Shown here: in pieces, positions 10,148 through 20,312 of the stretch
Layout of the letters: every line of letters begins with the position of its first letter
Position numbering within the stretch: the stretch's first letter is position 1
Assembly (NCBI RefSeq): GCF_003315485.1
Contig: NZ_QNSE01000003.1
Coordinates: forward strand, 124,001-188,000
Direction of reading: 5' to 3'
DNA length: 64,000 nucleotides
From: Marinomonas rhizomae
GTDB lineage: Bacteria; Pseudomonadota; Gammaproteobacteria; Pseudomonadales; Marinomonadaceae
Notes under the pieces: model-generated
Seen by the model: only the letters and a program-made list of their open reading frames with translations
Told to the model about the DNA's origin: nothing
Database searches by the model: none
Program-made: the position numbers and the translations under genes

Positions 10148-11737
10148 ATGAAAGCACGTACGACGATTTTGATTCCTCTTGCCTTTGGCTTGATGATTGC
10201 TGGATGTACATCGTCCTCACGTCAACAGACAGAGTCTCTGATTGATGAAACCACTAGCTCAGCAGAATCAGTCTCTCAAACTCCCCAAAACTCTATTGTC
10301 AGCGAAAAAGAAATCAAATTAGAAAAAGAGTTAGCGTCAAAAAGTTCTCTTATTAATTCCCTTCAACAGAAACTTGCGGATAACAAAAAGCAGCTAGCTT
10401 CATTAAATATATCCCTAGATGAAAAAGATGCCATTATCGCAAATTTGCAGAATACACCTTCTAGCGCAAAATCTTTAGCCGCATTAGAAGAGCAAAAGAA
10501 GCAACGTGAAATGCTTGAAGCTCGCTATGCAGCATTAAAGTTAGATAATAATTTATTAACTCGGCGTATTGGTCAGCTAGAAAATGAGAATACATCGTTA
10601 AAACAGCAAGTTTCTACTTTAGAAAATATGCCAACGACACAAGATGGCTTCAAGCAAAGTTATTTTAATTTGTTGGATGAAAATACTCAGCTACAAGGCA
10701 AGTACGCTAATTTAGAATCCGACAATCAAGCCAATCAAAAACGTCTAGCGGCTCTGAAAAAAGAAAACCTTATGTTGGGTGGCGCTTTATCAGAGGCGAG
10801 AGCCCAGCATCAAGTTTTGTGGGATAAAATTCATTCATTAGGTGGTGATGATTCTTCTCGCTCCGAAAAAATGCCGCAATTAGCTACTTCAATTACTCAA
10901 CCTGTTGTGAATGATAATTCAGATTACGAGCGTCAAGATACACAGATGCAGATTGAGTTGGCCGATTTGAAAAATCAGCTGCTCAAGCAGAAAGCGCTTG
11001 TTGATCAATATAAGAGTGATATCTTGGAACTAGAGGCCGATCTTGATGAAGGGGCTAATTTTGAGTCGCGTTGGAAAGAGCTTGATAATAAATTGGCTCA
11101 AGCGCAACAAAAAAATGCCGCATTGACCGCTCAGCTTAATGCACTTGGAGAAGAATTGAATGCAAGTCAAACGGAGCTGAGCGTCTTGTCGGCTCGGCTT
11201 GCAAGTACAAAACAGGAGTTAGAGACAAAAGAAAATAGTGGCATTTCAGTTACCGCTGCAATAGAAGCCTTGCAGTTGCAAATGAGCTCCTCATTACACA
11301 ATGTACAGTGGGAGCTACCTAATGAAATTGCTTTGCATGATAATTTTGAAATTTTGGTGTCTGCTGACGTTCGTCCGTCACTTTCTGAGCAAGCCTACCA
11401 AGCAGAATTAGTCACCGACAGTGATATTCAAATGATCAGTGACAAGACGGCTAGTGCTGTGGTTCAGAATGGGCGTTTGCAATGGCGTTGGCGTGTAGCA
11501 GGCTTAAACGAGAAGCCAGAAGCACAACTAAATTTATTTGTAAGTCAGCAAATCTCTTTTCAAAACCAAACTATTCAGCGACAAGTGTACCGAGGTAATG
11601 AAACCCTATCTTTGATAAATACTAATTTGTTTGAGAAATACGGTTATTGGGGAGGCGCTATTTTGCTTGGTTTGTTAGGTGGCTTTCTTGTGGGTCGCAT
11701 GAACAAATCAAAAAGCAACCAAGATTTGAACGTTTAG
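10148..11737 (+). CDS. Coiled-coil lipoprotein with a C-terminal membrane segment
   Basis: I do not recognise this 529-residue protein. It begins with a lipoprotein signal peptide (KARTTILIPLAFGLMIAGC, lipobox IAGC, acylated Cys20, followed by T, so outer membrane is likely). Residues 55-375 are long heptad-rich helices (SLINSLQQKLADNKKQ, LAALEEQKKQREM, LNALGEELNASQTEL). Residues 390-480 look like a small beta domain, and a glycine-rich hydrophobic segment (YWGGAILLGLLGGFLVGR) lies at the very end. Both ends may be membrane-anchored, which would let it tether or span the periplasm; that is inference. The start has AAGGAG. It is monocistronic with its own terminator. Confidence 0.75.
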   Translation: MKARTTILIPLAFGLMIAGCTSSSRQQTESLIDETTSSAESVSQTPQNSIVSEKEIKLEKELASKSSLINSLQQKLADNKKQLASLNISLDEKDAIIANLQNTPSSAKSLAALEEQKKQREMLEARYAALKLDNNLLTRRIGQLENENTSLKQQVSTLENMPTTQDGFKQSYFNLLDENTQLQGKYANLESDNQANQKRLAALKKENLMLGGALSEARAQHQVLWDKIHSLGGDDSSRSEKMPQLATSITQPVVNDNSDYERQDTQMQIELADLKNQLLKQKALVDQYKSDILELEADLDEGANFESRWKELDNKLAQAQQKNAALTAQLNALGEELNASQTELSVLSARLASTKQELETKENSGISVTAAIEALQLQMSSSLHNVQWELPNEIALHDNFEILVSADVRPSLSEQAYQAELVTDSDIQMISDKTASAVVQNGRLQWRWRVAGLNEKPEAQLNLFVSQQISFQNQTIQRQVYRGNETLSLINTNLFEKYGYWGGAILLGLLGGFLVGRMNKSKSNQDLNV

Positions 11738-11756
11738 AGTCACAGCTGCATGGTAC

Positions 11757-11800
11757 AAAAAAAGCGAAGCTCGCCTTAATTGGCGCGTTTCGCTTTTTTT
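11757..11800 (+). terminator. Intrinsic terminator after the lipoprotein gene
   Basis: Long stem with arms built on AAAGCGAA and TTTCGCTTT plus an inner CGCC/GGCG pairing, followed by T8. Confidence 0.85.
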
Positions 11801-11897
11801 TCCTCGGATCATTCAACTCCTCATTACTTTTTTTCAACGCGACAACGGTGACTTTTCGGTATAGTACGTTTGCATATTCTTTTTTGAGGTGGTGAGA

Positions 11898-14800
11898 GTG
11901 GTAAAGTCCGATTCGTATTCTATTATTGAGAAGCGATTAGCTGAAAACGTATTGATACTAGATGGCGCCATGGGCACCATGATTCAGGGGTATAAATTAG
12001 AAGAACAAGATTATCGCGGTGAACGTTTTGCAGATTGGAATAGTGATTTAAAAGGTAATAATGACCTACTTTCCTTGACTCAGCCAAAGATTATCAAAGA
12101 TATTTATTCCAGTTATCTTGCTGCTGGCGCGGACATCATTGAAACCAACACTTTTAACGCCAATTACATTTCCATGCTGGATTATCACATGGAAGACCTA
12201 AGCTATGAACTAAATTTCGAATCGGCTCGTTTAGCTCGTGAAGCCGCAGACGAATTCACTAAACAAAACCCAAATAAGCCACGATTTGTTGCTGGCGCGG
12301 TTGGTCCAACTAGCCGTACTTGTACTATTTCTCCTGACGTAAACGATCCAGGTTTTCGTAATATACATTTTGATGAGTTAGTCGACGCTTATACAACGGC
12401 CGTTGATGGCTTAATCAAGGGTGGGGTCGATATTCTGTTAATCGAAACTATTTTTGATACCTTGAATGCAAAAGCGGCTATTTACGCGGTTCTGGATTAT
12501 TTTGAAAAAAATAGTGTTCGTTTTCCAATTATGATTTCTGGCACCATTACGGATGCCTCTGGCCGCACCTTATCGGGTCAAACAACGGAAGCATTCTGGA
12601 ATTCTATTTCTCATGCCAAACCTATTTCTGTCGGTTTGAACTGCGCTTTAGGGCCAAAAGAATTACGTCAGTACGTGGAAGAGCTTTCACGTATTGCGGA
12701 TACACATGTGTCAGCTCACCCGAATGCAGGCTTGCCTAATGCGTTTGGTGAATACGACGAATCACCAGAAGAGATGCTGGAAGAGATTCAGGGCTGGGTA
12801 GATTCTGGCTTTTTGAACATCATCGGTGGTTGTTGTGGTACCGCTCCGTCACATATTGAAACCTTTGCTAAAGCCTTCGCAGATTCAAAGCCTCGAGTTA
12901 TTCCTATTGTCGAAAAAGCGTGTCGATTGTCTGGCCTTGAACCCTTCAATATCGATAGCAATAGCTTGTTTGTGAACGTGGGCGAAAGAACCAACGTGAC
13001 CGGTTCGGCAATGTTCAAACGTCTTATTAAAGAAGGTGATTTCGATACTGCACTGGATGTAGCTCGCCAGCAAGTTGAAAACGGCGCACAGATTATCGAC
13101 ATCAATATGGATGAAGGCATGCTGGACTCTCAGGCTGCGATGGAGCGTTTCCTTAAGCTCATTGCGTCTGAACCTGATATTTCACGTGTACCTATCATGT
13201 TGGATTCTTCTAAGTGGGAAATCTTAGAAGCCGGATTGAAGTGGATCCAAGGGAAAGGCGTCGTTAACTCTATCAGTATGAAAGAGGGCGAAGATAAATT
13301 TCGTGAGCAAGCGCGCAAACTAATGAAGTATGGCGCGGCGGTCATTGTCATGGCGTTTGACGAAGTTGGCCAAGCGGATACACGTGCTCGTAAAATCGAA
13401 ATTTGCCGACGCTCGTACCATATTTTAGTGGATGAAGTAGGCTATCCACCAGAAGATATTATTTTTGATCCGAATATTTTTGCCATCGCAACAGGGATTG
13501 AAGAGCACAACCGTTATGCTTTGGACTTTATCGAGGCGACAGGTGATATCACTCGTGAATTACCTTACGCCAAAGTCTCTGGTGGTGTTTCTAACGTCTC
13601 TTTCTCTTTTCGTGGTAATAACCCTGTTCGTGAAGCGATTCATGCGGTGTTTTTATACCACGCCATCAAACAAGGTATGACGATGGGTATCGTTAATGCA
13701 GGGCAGCTTGCCTTGTATGAGGATATTCCACCTAAGCTTCGTAATGCAGTAGAAGATGCCGTGTTGAACCGCACGCCAGATGCAACGGACAATTTGTTAG
13801 CTATCGCTGGAGAATTTGCGGGAACGGGTGAAGTTGCGGAAAAAGAAACCCAAGAATGGCGTGGGTTACCTGTGTCAGAGCGCCTTAGTCACGCGCTAGT
13901 TAAAGGTATAACAGAATTCATTGATGAAGATACTGAAGAAGCACGCCAAGCCTTTGCTCGACCTTTAGAAGTAATTGAAGGGCCATTAATGGATGGTATG
14001 AGCATAGTCGGCGACTTGTTTGGTTCCGGTAAAATGTTCTTGCCGCAAGTCGTTAAATCCGCACGAGTCATGAAAAAAGCCGTTGCCTACTTGATGCCTT
14101 ATATCGAAGAAGAAAAACGCCTTAACATGGATACCGCATCGTCTAGTAATGGCAAGATCGTTATGGCGACAGTGAAGGGGGACGTACATGATATCGGTAA
14201 AAATATTGTAGGCGTTGTTCTGCAATGTAATAACTTTGAAGTGATTGATCTTGGTGTCATGGTGCCTGCCGAGAAAATTTTGCGTACAGCAAAAGACGAA
14301 GGCGCGGACATGATTGGTCTTTCTGGCCTTATTACACCCTCGCTTGATGAAATGGTGCACGTAGCAAAAGAGATGGAACGACAAGGGTTTGATCTGCCAG
14401 TGATGATCGGTGGTGCAACTACATCGAAAGCACATACAGCGGTAAAAATCGAGCAGAACTATAAGCGTAATCAAGTGGTACATGTTACCAATGCGTCGCG
14501 AAGTGTTGGTGTAGCGAGTGCTTTGTTAAGCAAAGACAAAGAGCGTCGTCAAACATTTGTTGATGAAATTAAATCGGATTACGAAAAAACACGTATTCGT
14601 TATAAAGACCGTGTCAAAGCGGGTCGTCGAGTCTCCTTGGATAAAGCCCGTCAGAATAAAGGCCCTATTGCGTTTGATGCTAGTAACGTAGTTCAACCTA
14701 AAAAGCTTGGTATTACCGTGCTCACTGAAAACGATATCGATCTTAAACAGGTCAAAGAGTATATAGATTGGACGCCATTCTTCCAAACATGGGAACTGGC

Positions 14801-15635
14801 TGGCGCCTATCCGCGGATTCTTACTGATGAAGTAGTCGGTGCTGAGGCAACACGTGTTTTTGAAGATGCATTGAAGATGCTAGATGAAGTAATCGCTACT
14901 AAGTGCTTGCAGGCTCGCGCAGTGGTTGGTTTATTCCCTGCTAACCAAGTAAATCATGATGATATTGAAATCTATACAGACGAGTCTCGTAGTGACGTCG
15001 TTGAGCGCTTGTCATTCCTTCGAATTCAGAACGAATTAACAGCGCCAGGTAAATATAACCACAGTCTAGCGGACTTTGTGGCACCAAAAGAAAGTGGTGT
15101 CGCGGATTATATTGGTGCTTTTGCCTGCGCTGCAGGGTTTGGTATTGATCCTCTTGTGGAGAAATATGAAGCAGATCATGATGATTATAACTCTATTATG
15201 ATCAAGGCAGTGGCGGATCGATTGGCTGAAGCAACTGCAGAATATTTACACGAAAAGGTGCGTAAAGAATTTTGGGGTTATGCAGAAGCTGAAGAGCTAA
15301 CCAATGCGCAATTGATCAAAGAGAAGTACCAAGGCATTCGTCCGGCACCAGGCTATCCAGCTTGCCCTGATCACACTGAGAAAGCCAAGCTGTGGACCTT
15401 GCTGGATGTCAAAGAAAAGATTGATATGGAGATCACTGAGAGCTTTGCTATGCTGCCTACAGCGGCAGTAAGCGGCTGGTACTTTGCCCATCCAGATGCC
15501 ACTTATTTTGGTGTCGGCAAGATAGGTCCAGATCAAGTGGACAGTTATGCAGAGCGTAAGGGGATGAGTAAAGATGATGCCGAGCGTTGGTTAGCACCAA
15601 ATCTTGGTTATGATCCTGAAGATGACCGCATTTAA
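11898..15635 (+). CDS. metH: Cobalamin-dependent methionine synthase
   Basis: Transfers the methyl group of 5-methyltetrahydrofolate to homocysteine through methylcobalamin. Modules in order: homocysteine domain with zinc cysteines C249 (GLNCALG) and C312/C313 (GGCCGT); pterin-binding domain ([13 protein letters not shown]); cap and B12 domain with the base-off motif [11 protein letters not shown] (cobalt-ligating His764); C-terminal AdoMet reactivation domain. About 1245 residues, the usual length. Three GTG codons lie at the start; GTG 11898 has TGAGG at the right distance, while GTG 11889 would extend it by three residues. The next gene makes adenosylcobalamin, a linked cofactor function. 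No cobalamin riboswitch is visible in the 90-base leader. Confidence 0.97.
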   Translation: MVKSDSYSIIEKRLAENVLILDGAMGTMIQGYKLEEQDYRGERFADWNSDLKGNNDLLSLTQPKIIKDIYSSYLAAGADIIETNTFNANYISMLDYHMEDLSYELNFESARLAREAADEFTKQNPNKPRFVAGAVGPTSRTCTISPDVNDPGFRNIHFDELVDAYTTAVDGLIKGGVDILLIETIFDTLNAKAAIYAVLDYFEKNSVRFPIMISGTITDASGRTLSGQTTEAFWNSISHAKPISVGLNCALGPKELRQYVEELSRIADTHVSAHPNAGLPNAFGEYDESPEEMLEEIQGWVDSGFLNIIGGCCGTAPSHIETFAKAFADSKPRVIPIVEKACRLSGLEPFNIDSNSLFVNVGERTNVTGSAMFKRLIKEGDFDTALDVARQQVENGAQIIDINMDEGMLDSQAAMERFLKLIASEPDISRVPIMLDSSKWEILEAGLKWIQGKGVVNSISMKEGEDKFREQARKLMKYGAAVIVMAFDEVGQADTRARKIEICRRSYHILVDEVGYPPEDIIFDPNIFAIATGIEEHNRYALDFIEATGDITRELPYAKVSGGVSNVSFSFRGNNPVREAIHAVFLYHAIKQGMTMGIVNAGQLALYEDIPPKLRNAVEDAVLNRTPDATDNLLAIAGEFAGTGEVAEKETQEWRGLPVSERLSHALVKGITEFIDEDTEEARQAFARPLEVIEGPLMDGMSIVGDLFGSGKMFLPQVVKSARVMKKAVAYLMPYIEEEKRLNMDTASSSNGKIVMATVKGDVHDIGKNIVGVVLQCNNFEVIDLGVMVPAEKILRTAKDEGADMIGLSGLITPSLDEMVHVAKEMERQGFDLPVMIGGATTSKAHTAVKIEQNYKRNQVVHVTNASRSVGVASALLSKDKERRQTFVDEIKSDYEKTRIRYKDRVKAGRRVSLDKARQNKGPIAFDASNVVQPKKLGITVLTENDIDLKQVKEYIDWTPFFQTWELAGAYPRILTDEVVGAEATRVFEDALKMLDEVIATKCLQARAVVGLFPANQVNHDDIEIYTDESRSDVVERLSFLRIQNELTAPGKYNHSLADFVAPKESGVADYIGAFACAAGFGIDPLVEKYEADHDDYNSIMIKAVADRLAEATAEYLHEKVRKEFWGYAEAEELTNAQLIKEKYQGIRPAPGYPACPDHTEKAKLWTLLDVKEKIDMEITESFAMLPTAAVSGWYFAHPDATYFGVGKIGPDQVDSYAERKGMSKDDAERWLAPNLGYDPEDDRI

Positions 15636-15664
15636 TTTTCTTCTCCGCCACTAATATTCAAATA

Positions 15665-15713
15665 AATCTAATCTGCGACACTCGCCATCGCAGATTAGAT
15701 TTTGCTCTTTTTC
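15665..15713 (+). terminator. Intrinsic terminator after metH
   Basis: A perfect 14-base stem (AATCTAATCTGCGA at 15665-15678 with its complement at 15688-15701) and a 9-base loop, followed by a T-rich tail. It lies directly before the cobO ribosome-binding site, so cobO is probably transcribed at a reduced level from metH or from its own promoter. Confidence 0.85.
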
Positions 15714-15725
15714 AAGGATATTTTT

Positions 15726-16334
15726 ATGTCAAAAACCATTAAAGATCCAGATCAGCATAAAAGACGCATGCAAGCAATTAAATCGCATGTTGATAAACGT
15801 ATTGCTAAAGCCCAAGAGGATAAAGGAACGTTTGTTCTGCTGACTGGCAATGGCAAGGGGAAGTCCAGTTCTGCACTGGGGATGGTAGCTCGTGCTTTAG
15901 GTCATGGTATGAAGGTGGGCGTAGTTCAATTCTTGAAAGGGGAATGGAATACGGGCGAAATTGATTTTTTCAAGCAGCAAGCTAATGTGCAATGGGAAAT
16001 TATGCCTGCAGGATTTACTTGGGAAACACAAAATCGTGATTCGGATATTGTTTCCTCTGAACAAGCGTGGGAAAAAGCCGCCACTATGTTGTCTGATCCA
16101 AGTATCGATTTAGTTGTTCTAGACGAGTTAACCTACTTGCTACATTACGAGTATTTACTTGAAGATACTGTGCTTGGCGCACTTATGAATCGTCCTGAGA
16201 GTCAGCACCTTGTGGTGACTGGCCGTGGCGCGTCAGATGCTTTAATTGAGCTGGCAGACACGGTTAGTGAGATAAAAGAAGTAAAACATGCATTTAAGCG
16301 CGGCATTAAAGCGCAAAAAGGGCTGGAGTTTTAA
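15726..16334 (+). CDS. cobO: Cob(I)yrinic acid a,c-diamide adenosyltransferase
   Basis: CobA/CobO/BtuR family enzyme that adds the adenosyl group to reduced corrinoids using ATP. The P-loop GNGKGKSS at residues 41-48 and the later VVLDELTYLLHYEYL block are diagnostic. 202 residues fits the family. The ATG at 15726 is chosen because AAGGAT lies 6 bases upstream; an in-frame ATG at 15702 would fall inside the terminator stem tail. Its position after metH links it to cobalamin use. Whether the cell makes or only salvages cobalamin cannot be told from this window. Confidence 0.93.
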   Translation: MSKTIKDPDQHKRRMQAIKSHVDKRIAKAQEDKGTFVLLTGNGKGKSSSALGMVARALGHGMKVGVVQFLKGEWNTGEIDFFKQQANVQWEIMPAGFTWETQNRDSDIVSSEQAWEKAATMLSDPSIDLVVLDELTYLLHYEYLLEDTVLGALMNRPESQHLVVTGRGASDALIELADTVSEIKEVKHAFKRGIKAQKGLEF

Positions 16335-16357
16335 TGCTGTGTCGTTTTATATTAGTC

Positions 16358-16389
16358 GCCCTATAGTTTTCTAGAGAATATTATAGGGC
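16358..16389 (+). terminator. Weak hairpin between cobO and the RidA gene
   Basis: Perfect 8-base arms GCCCTATA (16358-16365) and TATAGGGC (16382-16389) with a 16-base loop. There is no T run directly after it, so termination is uncertain. Confidence 0.35.
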
Positions 16390-16442
16390 ATATTCTAATA
16401 ATAAAATTATGATTTTTCACACTCAATTTAATAGAGGTTTTT

Positions 16443-16796
16443 ATGGCAACAATTGAACGCATGGAAGTTGGTCAGCGCATGAGTCGTATCGTTAAGCACA
16501 ATGAAACGGTCTATCTTTGCGGACAAGTTGGTGCTGACGCAAATACTGACATTACTGAGCAAACCAAAACTATGCTGGATAAAGTAGATGTTTTGTTAGA
16601 GCAAGCTGGAACAGATAGATCCTATATTTTATCAGCAACTATTTACCTTCGTGATATGAAGGATTTTACAGCAATGAATGCTGTTTGGGATGCGTGGATC
16701 CCTGAAGGCCATGCTCCAGCTAGAGCCTGTGTTGAAGCTAGGTTGGCGCGACCTGAGTTATTGGTCGAAATATCTGTCGTTGCCGCTTTAAAATAA
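16443..16796 (+). CDS. RidA/YjgF family protein
   Basis: A 117-residue RidA-fold protein. The family hydrolyses reactive enamine/imine intermediates from PLP enzymes, and this member has the conserved arginine and surroundings near the C-terminus ([20 protein letters not shown]). It belongs to the YoaB-like branch rather than canonical RidA, judging by the start ([20 protein letters not shown]); that assignment is inferred. The ATG follows AGAGG. Monocistronic, with a terminator after it. Confidence 0.88.
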   Translation: MATIERMEVGQRMSRIVKHNETVYLCGQVGADANTDITEQTKTMLDKVDVLLEQAGTDRSYILSATIYLRDMKDFTAMNAVWDAWIPEGHAPARACVEARLARPELLVEISVVAALK

Positions 16797-16808
16797 TGAT
16801 GCCAGGTA

Positions 16809-16842
16809 GGCTGGAGTCGTTTTGCTCCAGTCTATTTTATTT
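16809..16842. terminator. Terminator between convergent RidA and cNMP-domain genes
   Basis: Stem GGCTGGAG with CTCCAGTC around a 7-8 base loop, then a T-rich tail. It lies between two convergent genes and may serve both. Confidence 0.65.
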
Positions 16843-16866
16843 TGCGCCCTTAAAGCTTTTGTTATT

Positions 16867-17361
16867 TTAGTTTCTTTTTACAACTACATTGCTTTCAACC
16901 AAGGCATTACTCAATACCCGAATAGTTCTTGCCATATCGCGCGATAAGTTCATCAGCAAAATCCCAAAATCAAATGGGTATTTATCGTGAAAGTCGCTGA
17001 ATAGCTGGCTGGATATTTCAAGCAGCAAACTGTCTTCAAGCGCACATAGACTGCCAACACGTTCATGCAAGGCAATCATCGATACAAAGCCAATGGCTTC
17101 CCCGAAGCAGATCGTTCTGGTTCGCAGCTTTTTCTCTCCATGTTGCTTATAAAAATCTAGCTTTCCATGCAAAACTGCATGAAAACTCTCCCCCTTACTA
17201 CCATAGGAAAAAATTTCATCGCCCTTAGTGACTTTGTGCAAAACACCTTCATTTAATAAAAACTGAATAGATGTTTCTGATAGGGCGCCAAAAATAGAGC
17301 CTTCTTTTAAATGCGCTGGCGATGTGTCGTATTGTATTTCTCTTGCTTGGACGGTTTTCAT
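16867..17361 (-). CDS. Stand-alone cyclic nucleotide-binding domain protein
   Basis: A 164-residue protein consisting of one cNMP-binding beta-roll (GDEIFSYGSKGESFHAVLHGKLDFYK, then FGEAIGFVSMIAL) and a C-terminal helix. The DNA-binding helix-turn-helix of Crp/Fnr proteins is absent, so it is not a classical transcription factor. The usual phosphate-binding arginine and glutamate of a cAMP pocket are not clearly present, so ligand binding is uncertain. CGGAGAA precedes the ATG. It is divergent from ybiT across about 300 bases. Confidence 0.75.
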   Translation of the reverse strand: MKTVQAREIQYDTSPAHLKEGSIFGALSETSIQFLLNEGVLHKVTKGDEIFSYGSKGESFHAVLHGKLDFYKQHGEKKLRTRTICFGEAIGFVSMIALHERVGSLCALEDSLLLEISSQLFSDFHDKYPFDFGILLMNLSRDMARTIRVLSNALVESNVVVKRN

Positions 17362-17661
17362 TGTTTTCTCCGTCTATGTCAGTTCTTTATATATCATCGG
17401 CCAAACTCTTTATTTCTGAATAGCCGAGAGACTTATATTAGTTTTAGGCTGATTTTGGCTAAAAGAGTAGTATCGTTTTGTATTCTATTGATAGCTTTTG
17501 GACTCTGTCTGTAACAGTAAGTTCGGCTTTTTTAGGTAATAAGCAGTTTCACCCTTAAAGAGTCTACTCAATCTGTGCGATAATGTATGAATAAGCTTTG
17601 CTCTGACGGCTGAGTCCACTAAGAGCACCATTATTTACCTCATGATAAACGGAAGAATACT
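17362..17661. other. Divergent intergenic region upstream of ybiT
   Basis: 300 bases between two divergent genes. A GATAAT -10-like element lies near 17579-17584, about 80 bases before ybiT. No good -35 partner is evident. No open frame or stable terminator-type hairpin was seen, though a leader of 70 or more bases is possible for ybiT. Confidence 0.35.
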
Positions 17662-19248
17662 TTGTTAACGACGGCTAACATCACCATGCAATTTGGTGCA
17701 AAACCTCTTTTTGAAAACGTCTCTGTTAAATTTGGAGAAGGAAAGCGTTACGGTCTTATCGGCGCAAATGGATGTGGTAAATCCACTTTTATGAAAATTC
17801 TAGGTGGTGACTTGGAACCAAGCTCAGGCAACGTTTCAAAAGATCCAAATGAGCGTCTTGGTAAATTGAAACAGGATCAATTTGCTTACGAAGAGTATTC
17901 TGTTATTGATACCGTTATCATGGGTCACACAGAGCTTTGGGCTATCAAGTCTGAAAAAGATGCTATCTATGCTAACCTTGAAATGACTGAAGCGGACGGT
18001 TTACGTGCTGGCGACCTAGAAGCCGAATTTGCCGAAATGGACGGTTACACTGCGGATGCTCGTGCAGGAGAGTTGTTGCTAGGCGTTGGGATTCCTACAG
18101 AGCAACATTACGGCTTGATGAGTGAAGTTGCTCCAGGTTTAAAGCTTCGAGTCTTGTTGGCTCAAGCCTTGTTCTCTGATCCTGAAATTCTGTTGCTTGA
18201 TGAGCCAACAAACAACTTGGACATCAATACTATCCGTTGGTTAGAGGGTGTGTTAGTAGAGCGTAATTGCACCATGATCATCATTTCCCATGACCGTCAC
18301 TTTTTAAACTCTGTTTGTACCAACATGGCAGATTTGGATTACGGTGAGTTGCGTTTGTTCTCAGGCAATTATGATGAGTATATGACAGCGGCAACACAGG
18401 CTCGTGAGCGTCTATTATCTGACAATGCGAAGAAAAAAGCTCAAATCAATGAATTGAAATCTTTCGTTAGTCGTTTTTCTGCCAACGCGTCTAAATCTAA
18501 GCAAGCGACATCTCGTGCTAAGCAAATTGATAAAATTCAACTTGAAGAAGTTAAGCCTTCCAGCCGTCAAAACCCATTTATTCGCTTTGAGCAAGAAAAG
18601 AAACTGCATCGTATGGCCGTGCAAATTGAAAATGTTGCCAAATCATACGACGAAGAGTTATTCAGTGGTTTAAATATGATGCTTGAAGTCGGTGAGCGTG
18701 TTGCGGTTATCGGGCCAAACGGTATCGGTAAAACCACATTGCTTAAGTGTTTGGTTGGTGACACCGATTTAACCAAAGGTGAAGTGAAGTGGTCCGAAAA
18801 TGCCAATATTGGTTATTATGCTCAGGATCATGCTCATGAATTTGAAAAAGACGTTGATTTGATTGAATGGATGGGGCAATGGGGTCAAGAGGGCGATGAT
18901 GAGCAAGTGATTCGTGGCACCTTGGGTCGCCTTTTGTTTTCTCAGAGTGACATCAAGAAATCTGTCAAAGTACTTTCTGGTGGTGAACAAGGGCGCATGC
19001 TGTTTGGTAAGTTGATGCTACAAAAACCTAACGTTCTTGTTATGGATGAGCCAACTAACCACATGGACATGGAGTCGATAGAATCGTTGAACTTAGCGCT
19101 TGAAAACTATCCAGGTACTTTGATTTTTGTCAGTCATGACCGTGAATTCGTGTCGTCTTTGGCAACTCGTATTGTAGAAGTGACTAGTGAGGGCATTGTC
19201 GACTTCCATGGTACTTACGATGAGTACTTGGCTAAAATAGACGCTTAA
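17662..19248 (+). CDS. ybiT: ABC-F family ATPase YbiT
   Basis: Soluble ATPase with two ABC domains and no membrane segment. Walker A motifs are GANGCGKST (34-42) and GPNGIGKTT (351-359). Both have DEPTN Walker B motifs and LSGGEQGRM is the second signature. The linker is lysine/arginine-rich with many [14 protein letters not shown] residues. Sequence and length (528) are very like E. coli YbiT, a ribosome-associated ABC-F protein of the translation-factor class. The start codon is TTG, preceded by GGAAGA, and the protein start [12 protein letters not shown] aligns with E. coli MLVSSNVTMQFG, which supports it. Confidence 0.95.
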   Translation: MLTTANITMQFGAKPLFENVSVKFGEGKRYGLIGANGCGKSTFMKILGGDLEPSSGNVSKDPNERLGKLKQDQFAYEEYSVIDTVIMGHTELWAIKSEKDAIYANLEMTEADGLRAGDLEAEFAEMDGYTADARAGELLLGVGIPTEQHYGLMSEVAPGLKLRVLLAQALFSDPEILLLDEPTNNLDINTIRWLEGVLVERNCTMIIISHDRHFLNSVCTNMADLDYGELRLFSGNYDEYMTAATQARERLLSDNAKKKAQINELKSFVSRFSANASKSKQATSRAKQIDKIQLEEVKPSSRQNPFIRFEQEKKLHRMAVQIENVAKSYDEELFSGLNMMLEVGERVAVIGPNGIGKTTLLKCLVGDTDLTKGEVKWSENANIGYYAQDHAHEFEKDVDLIEWMGQWGQEGDDEQVIRGTLGRLLFSQSDIKKSVKVLSGGEQGRMLFGKLMLQKPNVLVMDEPTNHMDMESIESLNLALENYPGTLIFVSHDREFVSSLATRIVEVTSEGIVDFHGTYDEYLAKIDA

Positions 19249-19273
19249 ACTGAGAGATCATATTCTTGGAATA

Positions 19274-19302
19274 AAAAAAGAAGGCCGAGAGCCTTCTTTT
19301 TT
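19274..19302 (+). terminator. Intrinsic terminator after ybiT
   Basis: Stem AAGAAGGC and GCCTTCTT around CGAGA with a T6 tail. The preceding A run means it could also work on the other strand for the convergent MOSC gene. Confidence 0.85.
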
Positions 19303-19347
19303 ATGTGCTTATAATGGTAAAAATAGATGGGGGGTGATTTAAAGTAT

Positions 19348-20190
19348 TTAGCCCTTACGTCTGTCTACATATAATTCTGGTTCTTTGTATTCAAGAACTT
19401 CAACCTCGTCACCCACGTGCACAGCTCCAGTGTTAAGTGCAACCATATTAAGGCCAAAAGTAATACTTTCCTTTCCTAGTAAGCGAAATTTAGCTAGAGT
19501 TTTAAGTGGTTCGCCTTTTTTACTTCGTTGGGCTGTATTTGGGTTTAATGTTGTGAAAATACAGCGGTCACAAGGCTTAACGTTCTCAAACTCCACCTCA
19601 CCAATACGAATTCGCTTCCAGCTGTCTTCTTCAAACGGCTTATTGCCTTTAATTACCAAATTTGGACGGAATTGAGCCATTTTAATATCTTCAGGGCATG
19701 TTCTATTGAGCTCAGTCAGAGAGGCTTCCGTCGTCAATAAAAAAGGATATCCATCGGCAAAGCTTACAGGGACTTCAGGTCTTCTCTTAGTAAAACGCTC
19801 TGATTTTTCACCAAAATACACTAATTTTACTGTTTCTCCTGCTATCTCGCTAAACCACGCATTAGCGTTCTCTTGTGTTCGCTGCGCGTTGACTAAATTT
19901 TCCCAAACGGTGACTTCTGCATAATTACTAGAAAAGGTGGGTAAATTTAGAGATAGACCATGAATGAGATTAGGATGAGAAAGTTGCCACGCACCGTCTT
20001 TGCTAGGCTTGGCCGTTACTAATGTTAGGTTAGGATGCTTTCGCCCCGTGACGAATTCGCCATCAGGTTTTACTATCATATAGCGTCGATCTCCACAGAG
20101 CCCGGCGCTTTCGACTTCACTTGATAATAAGGAAATACCCTGAATGGACTTGATAGGATAGATGACGAGTTCACTTAGGGTATACGACAT
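19348..20190 (-). CDS. MOSC domain protein (YcbX-like, no ferredoxin domain)
   Basis: An N-terminal MOSC beta-barrel (LSELVIYPIKSIQGISL, GDRRYMIVKPDGEFVTGRK) and a MOSC domain with the conserved cysteine region VKPCDRCIFTTLNPNT. MOSC proteins bind molybdenum cofactor and, in YcbX, reduce N-hydroxylated compounds. E. coli YcbX is longer (about 369) because of a C-terminal 2Fe-2S domain; this protein, about 280 residues, stops before it and would need a separate electron donor. The ATG at 20190 has GGGA upstream; an ATG four codons earlier lacks a ribosome-binding site. Confidence 0.88.
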   Translation of the reverse strand: MSYTLSELVIYPIKSIQGISLLSSEVESAGLCGDRRYMIVKPDGEFVTGRKHPNLTLVTAKPSKDGAWQLSHPNLIHGLSLNLPTFSSNYAEVTVWENLVNAQRTQENANAWFSEIAGETVKLVYFGEKSERFTKRRPEVPVSFADGYPFLLTTEASLTELNRTCPEDIKMAQFRPNLVIKGNKPFEEDSWKRIRIGEVEFENVKPCDRCIFTTLNPNTAQRSKKGEPLKTLAKFRLLGKESITFGLNMVALNTGAVHVGDEVEVLEYKEPELYVDRRKG

Positions 20191-20260
20191 GAAAAGTCCC
20201 ATTTTGTGCTGTAGATAAAAAATAGGCTATTATTGCTTAACGAGAAAGTCATTCCAAATA

Positions 20261-20296
20261 AAAAAGCCTCAGAAAATAAATTTCTGAGGCTTTTTT
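20261..20296 (-). terminator. Intrinsic terminator after the ornithine/lysine decarboxylase gene
   Basis: Perfect stem GCCTCAGAAA / TTTCTGAGGC with a 5-base loop, flanked by A5 and T6, so symmetric. It lies directly 3' of the decarboxylase on the minus strand and upstream of the MOSC gene. Confidence 0.88.
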
Positions 20297-20312
20297 AGTT
20301 TAAGCAAACTAC

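Noticed and set aside
11647-11895. 82-codon frame overlapping the lipoprotein end and its terminator
   Set aside because: It reads through a strong terminator hairpin and has no start signal.
11800-11898. Cobalamin riboswitch ahead of metH
   Set aside because: Less than 100 bases lie between the terminator and the start, too short, and no B12-box-like sequence is visible.
13986-14483. 165-codon minus-strand frame inside metH
   Set aside because: Antisense shadow of the conserved B12 domain; Cys/His-rich composition with no start signal.
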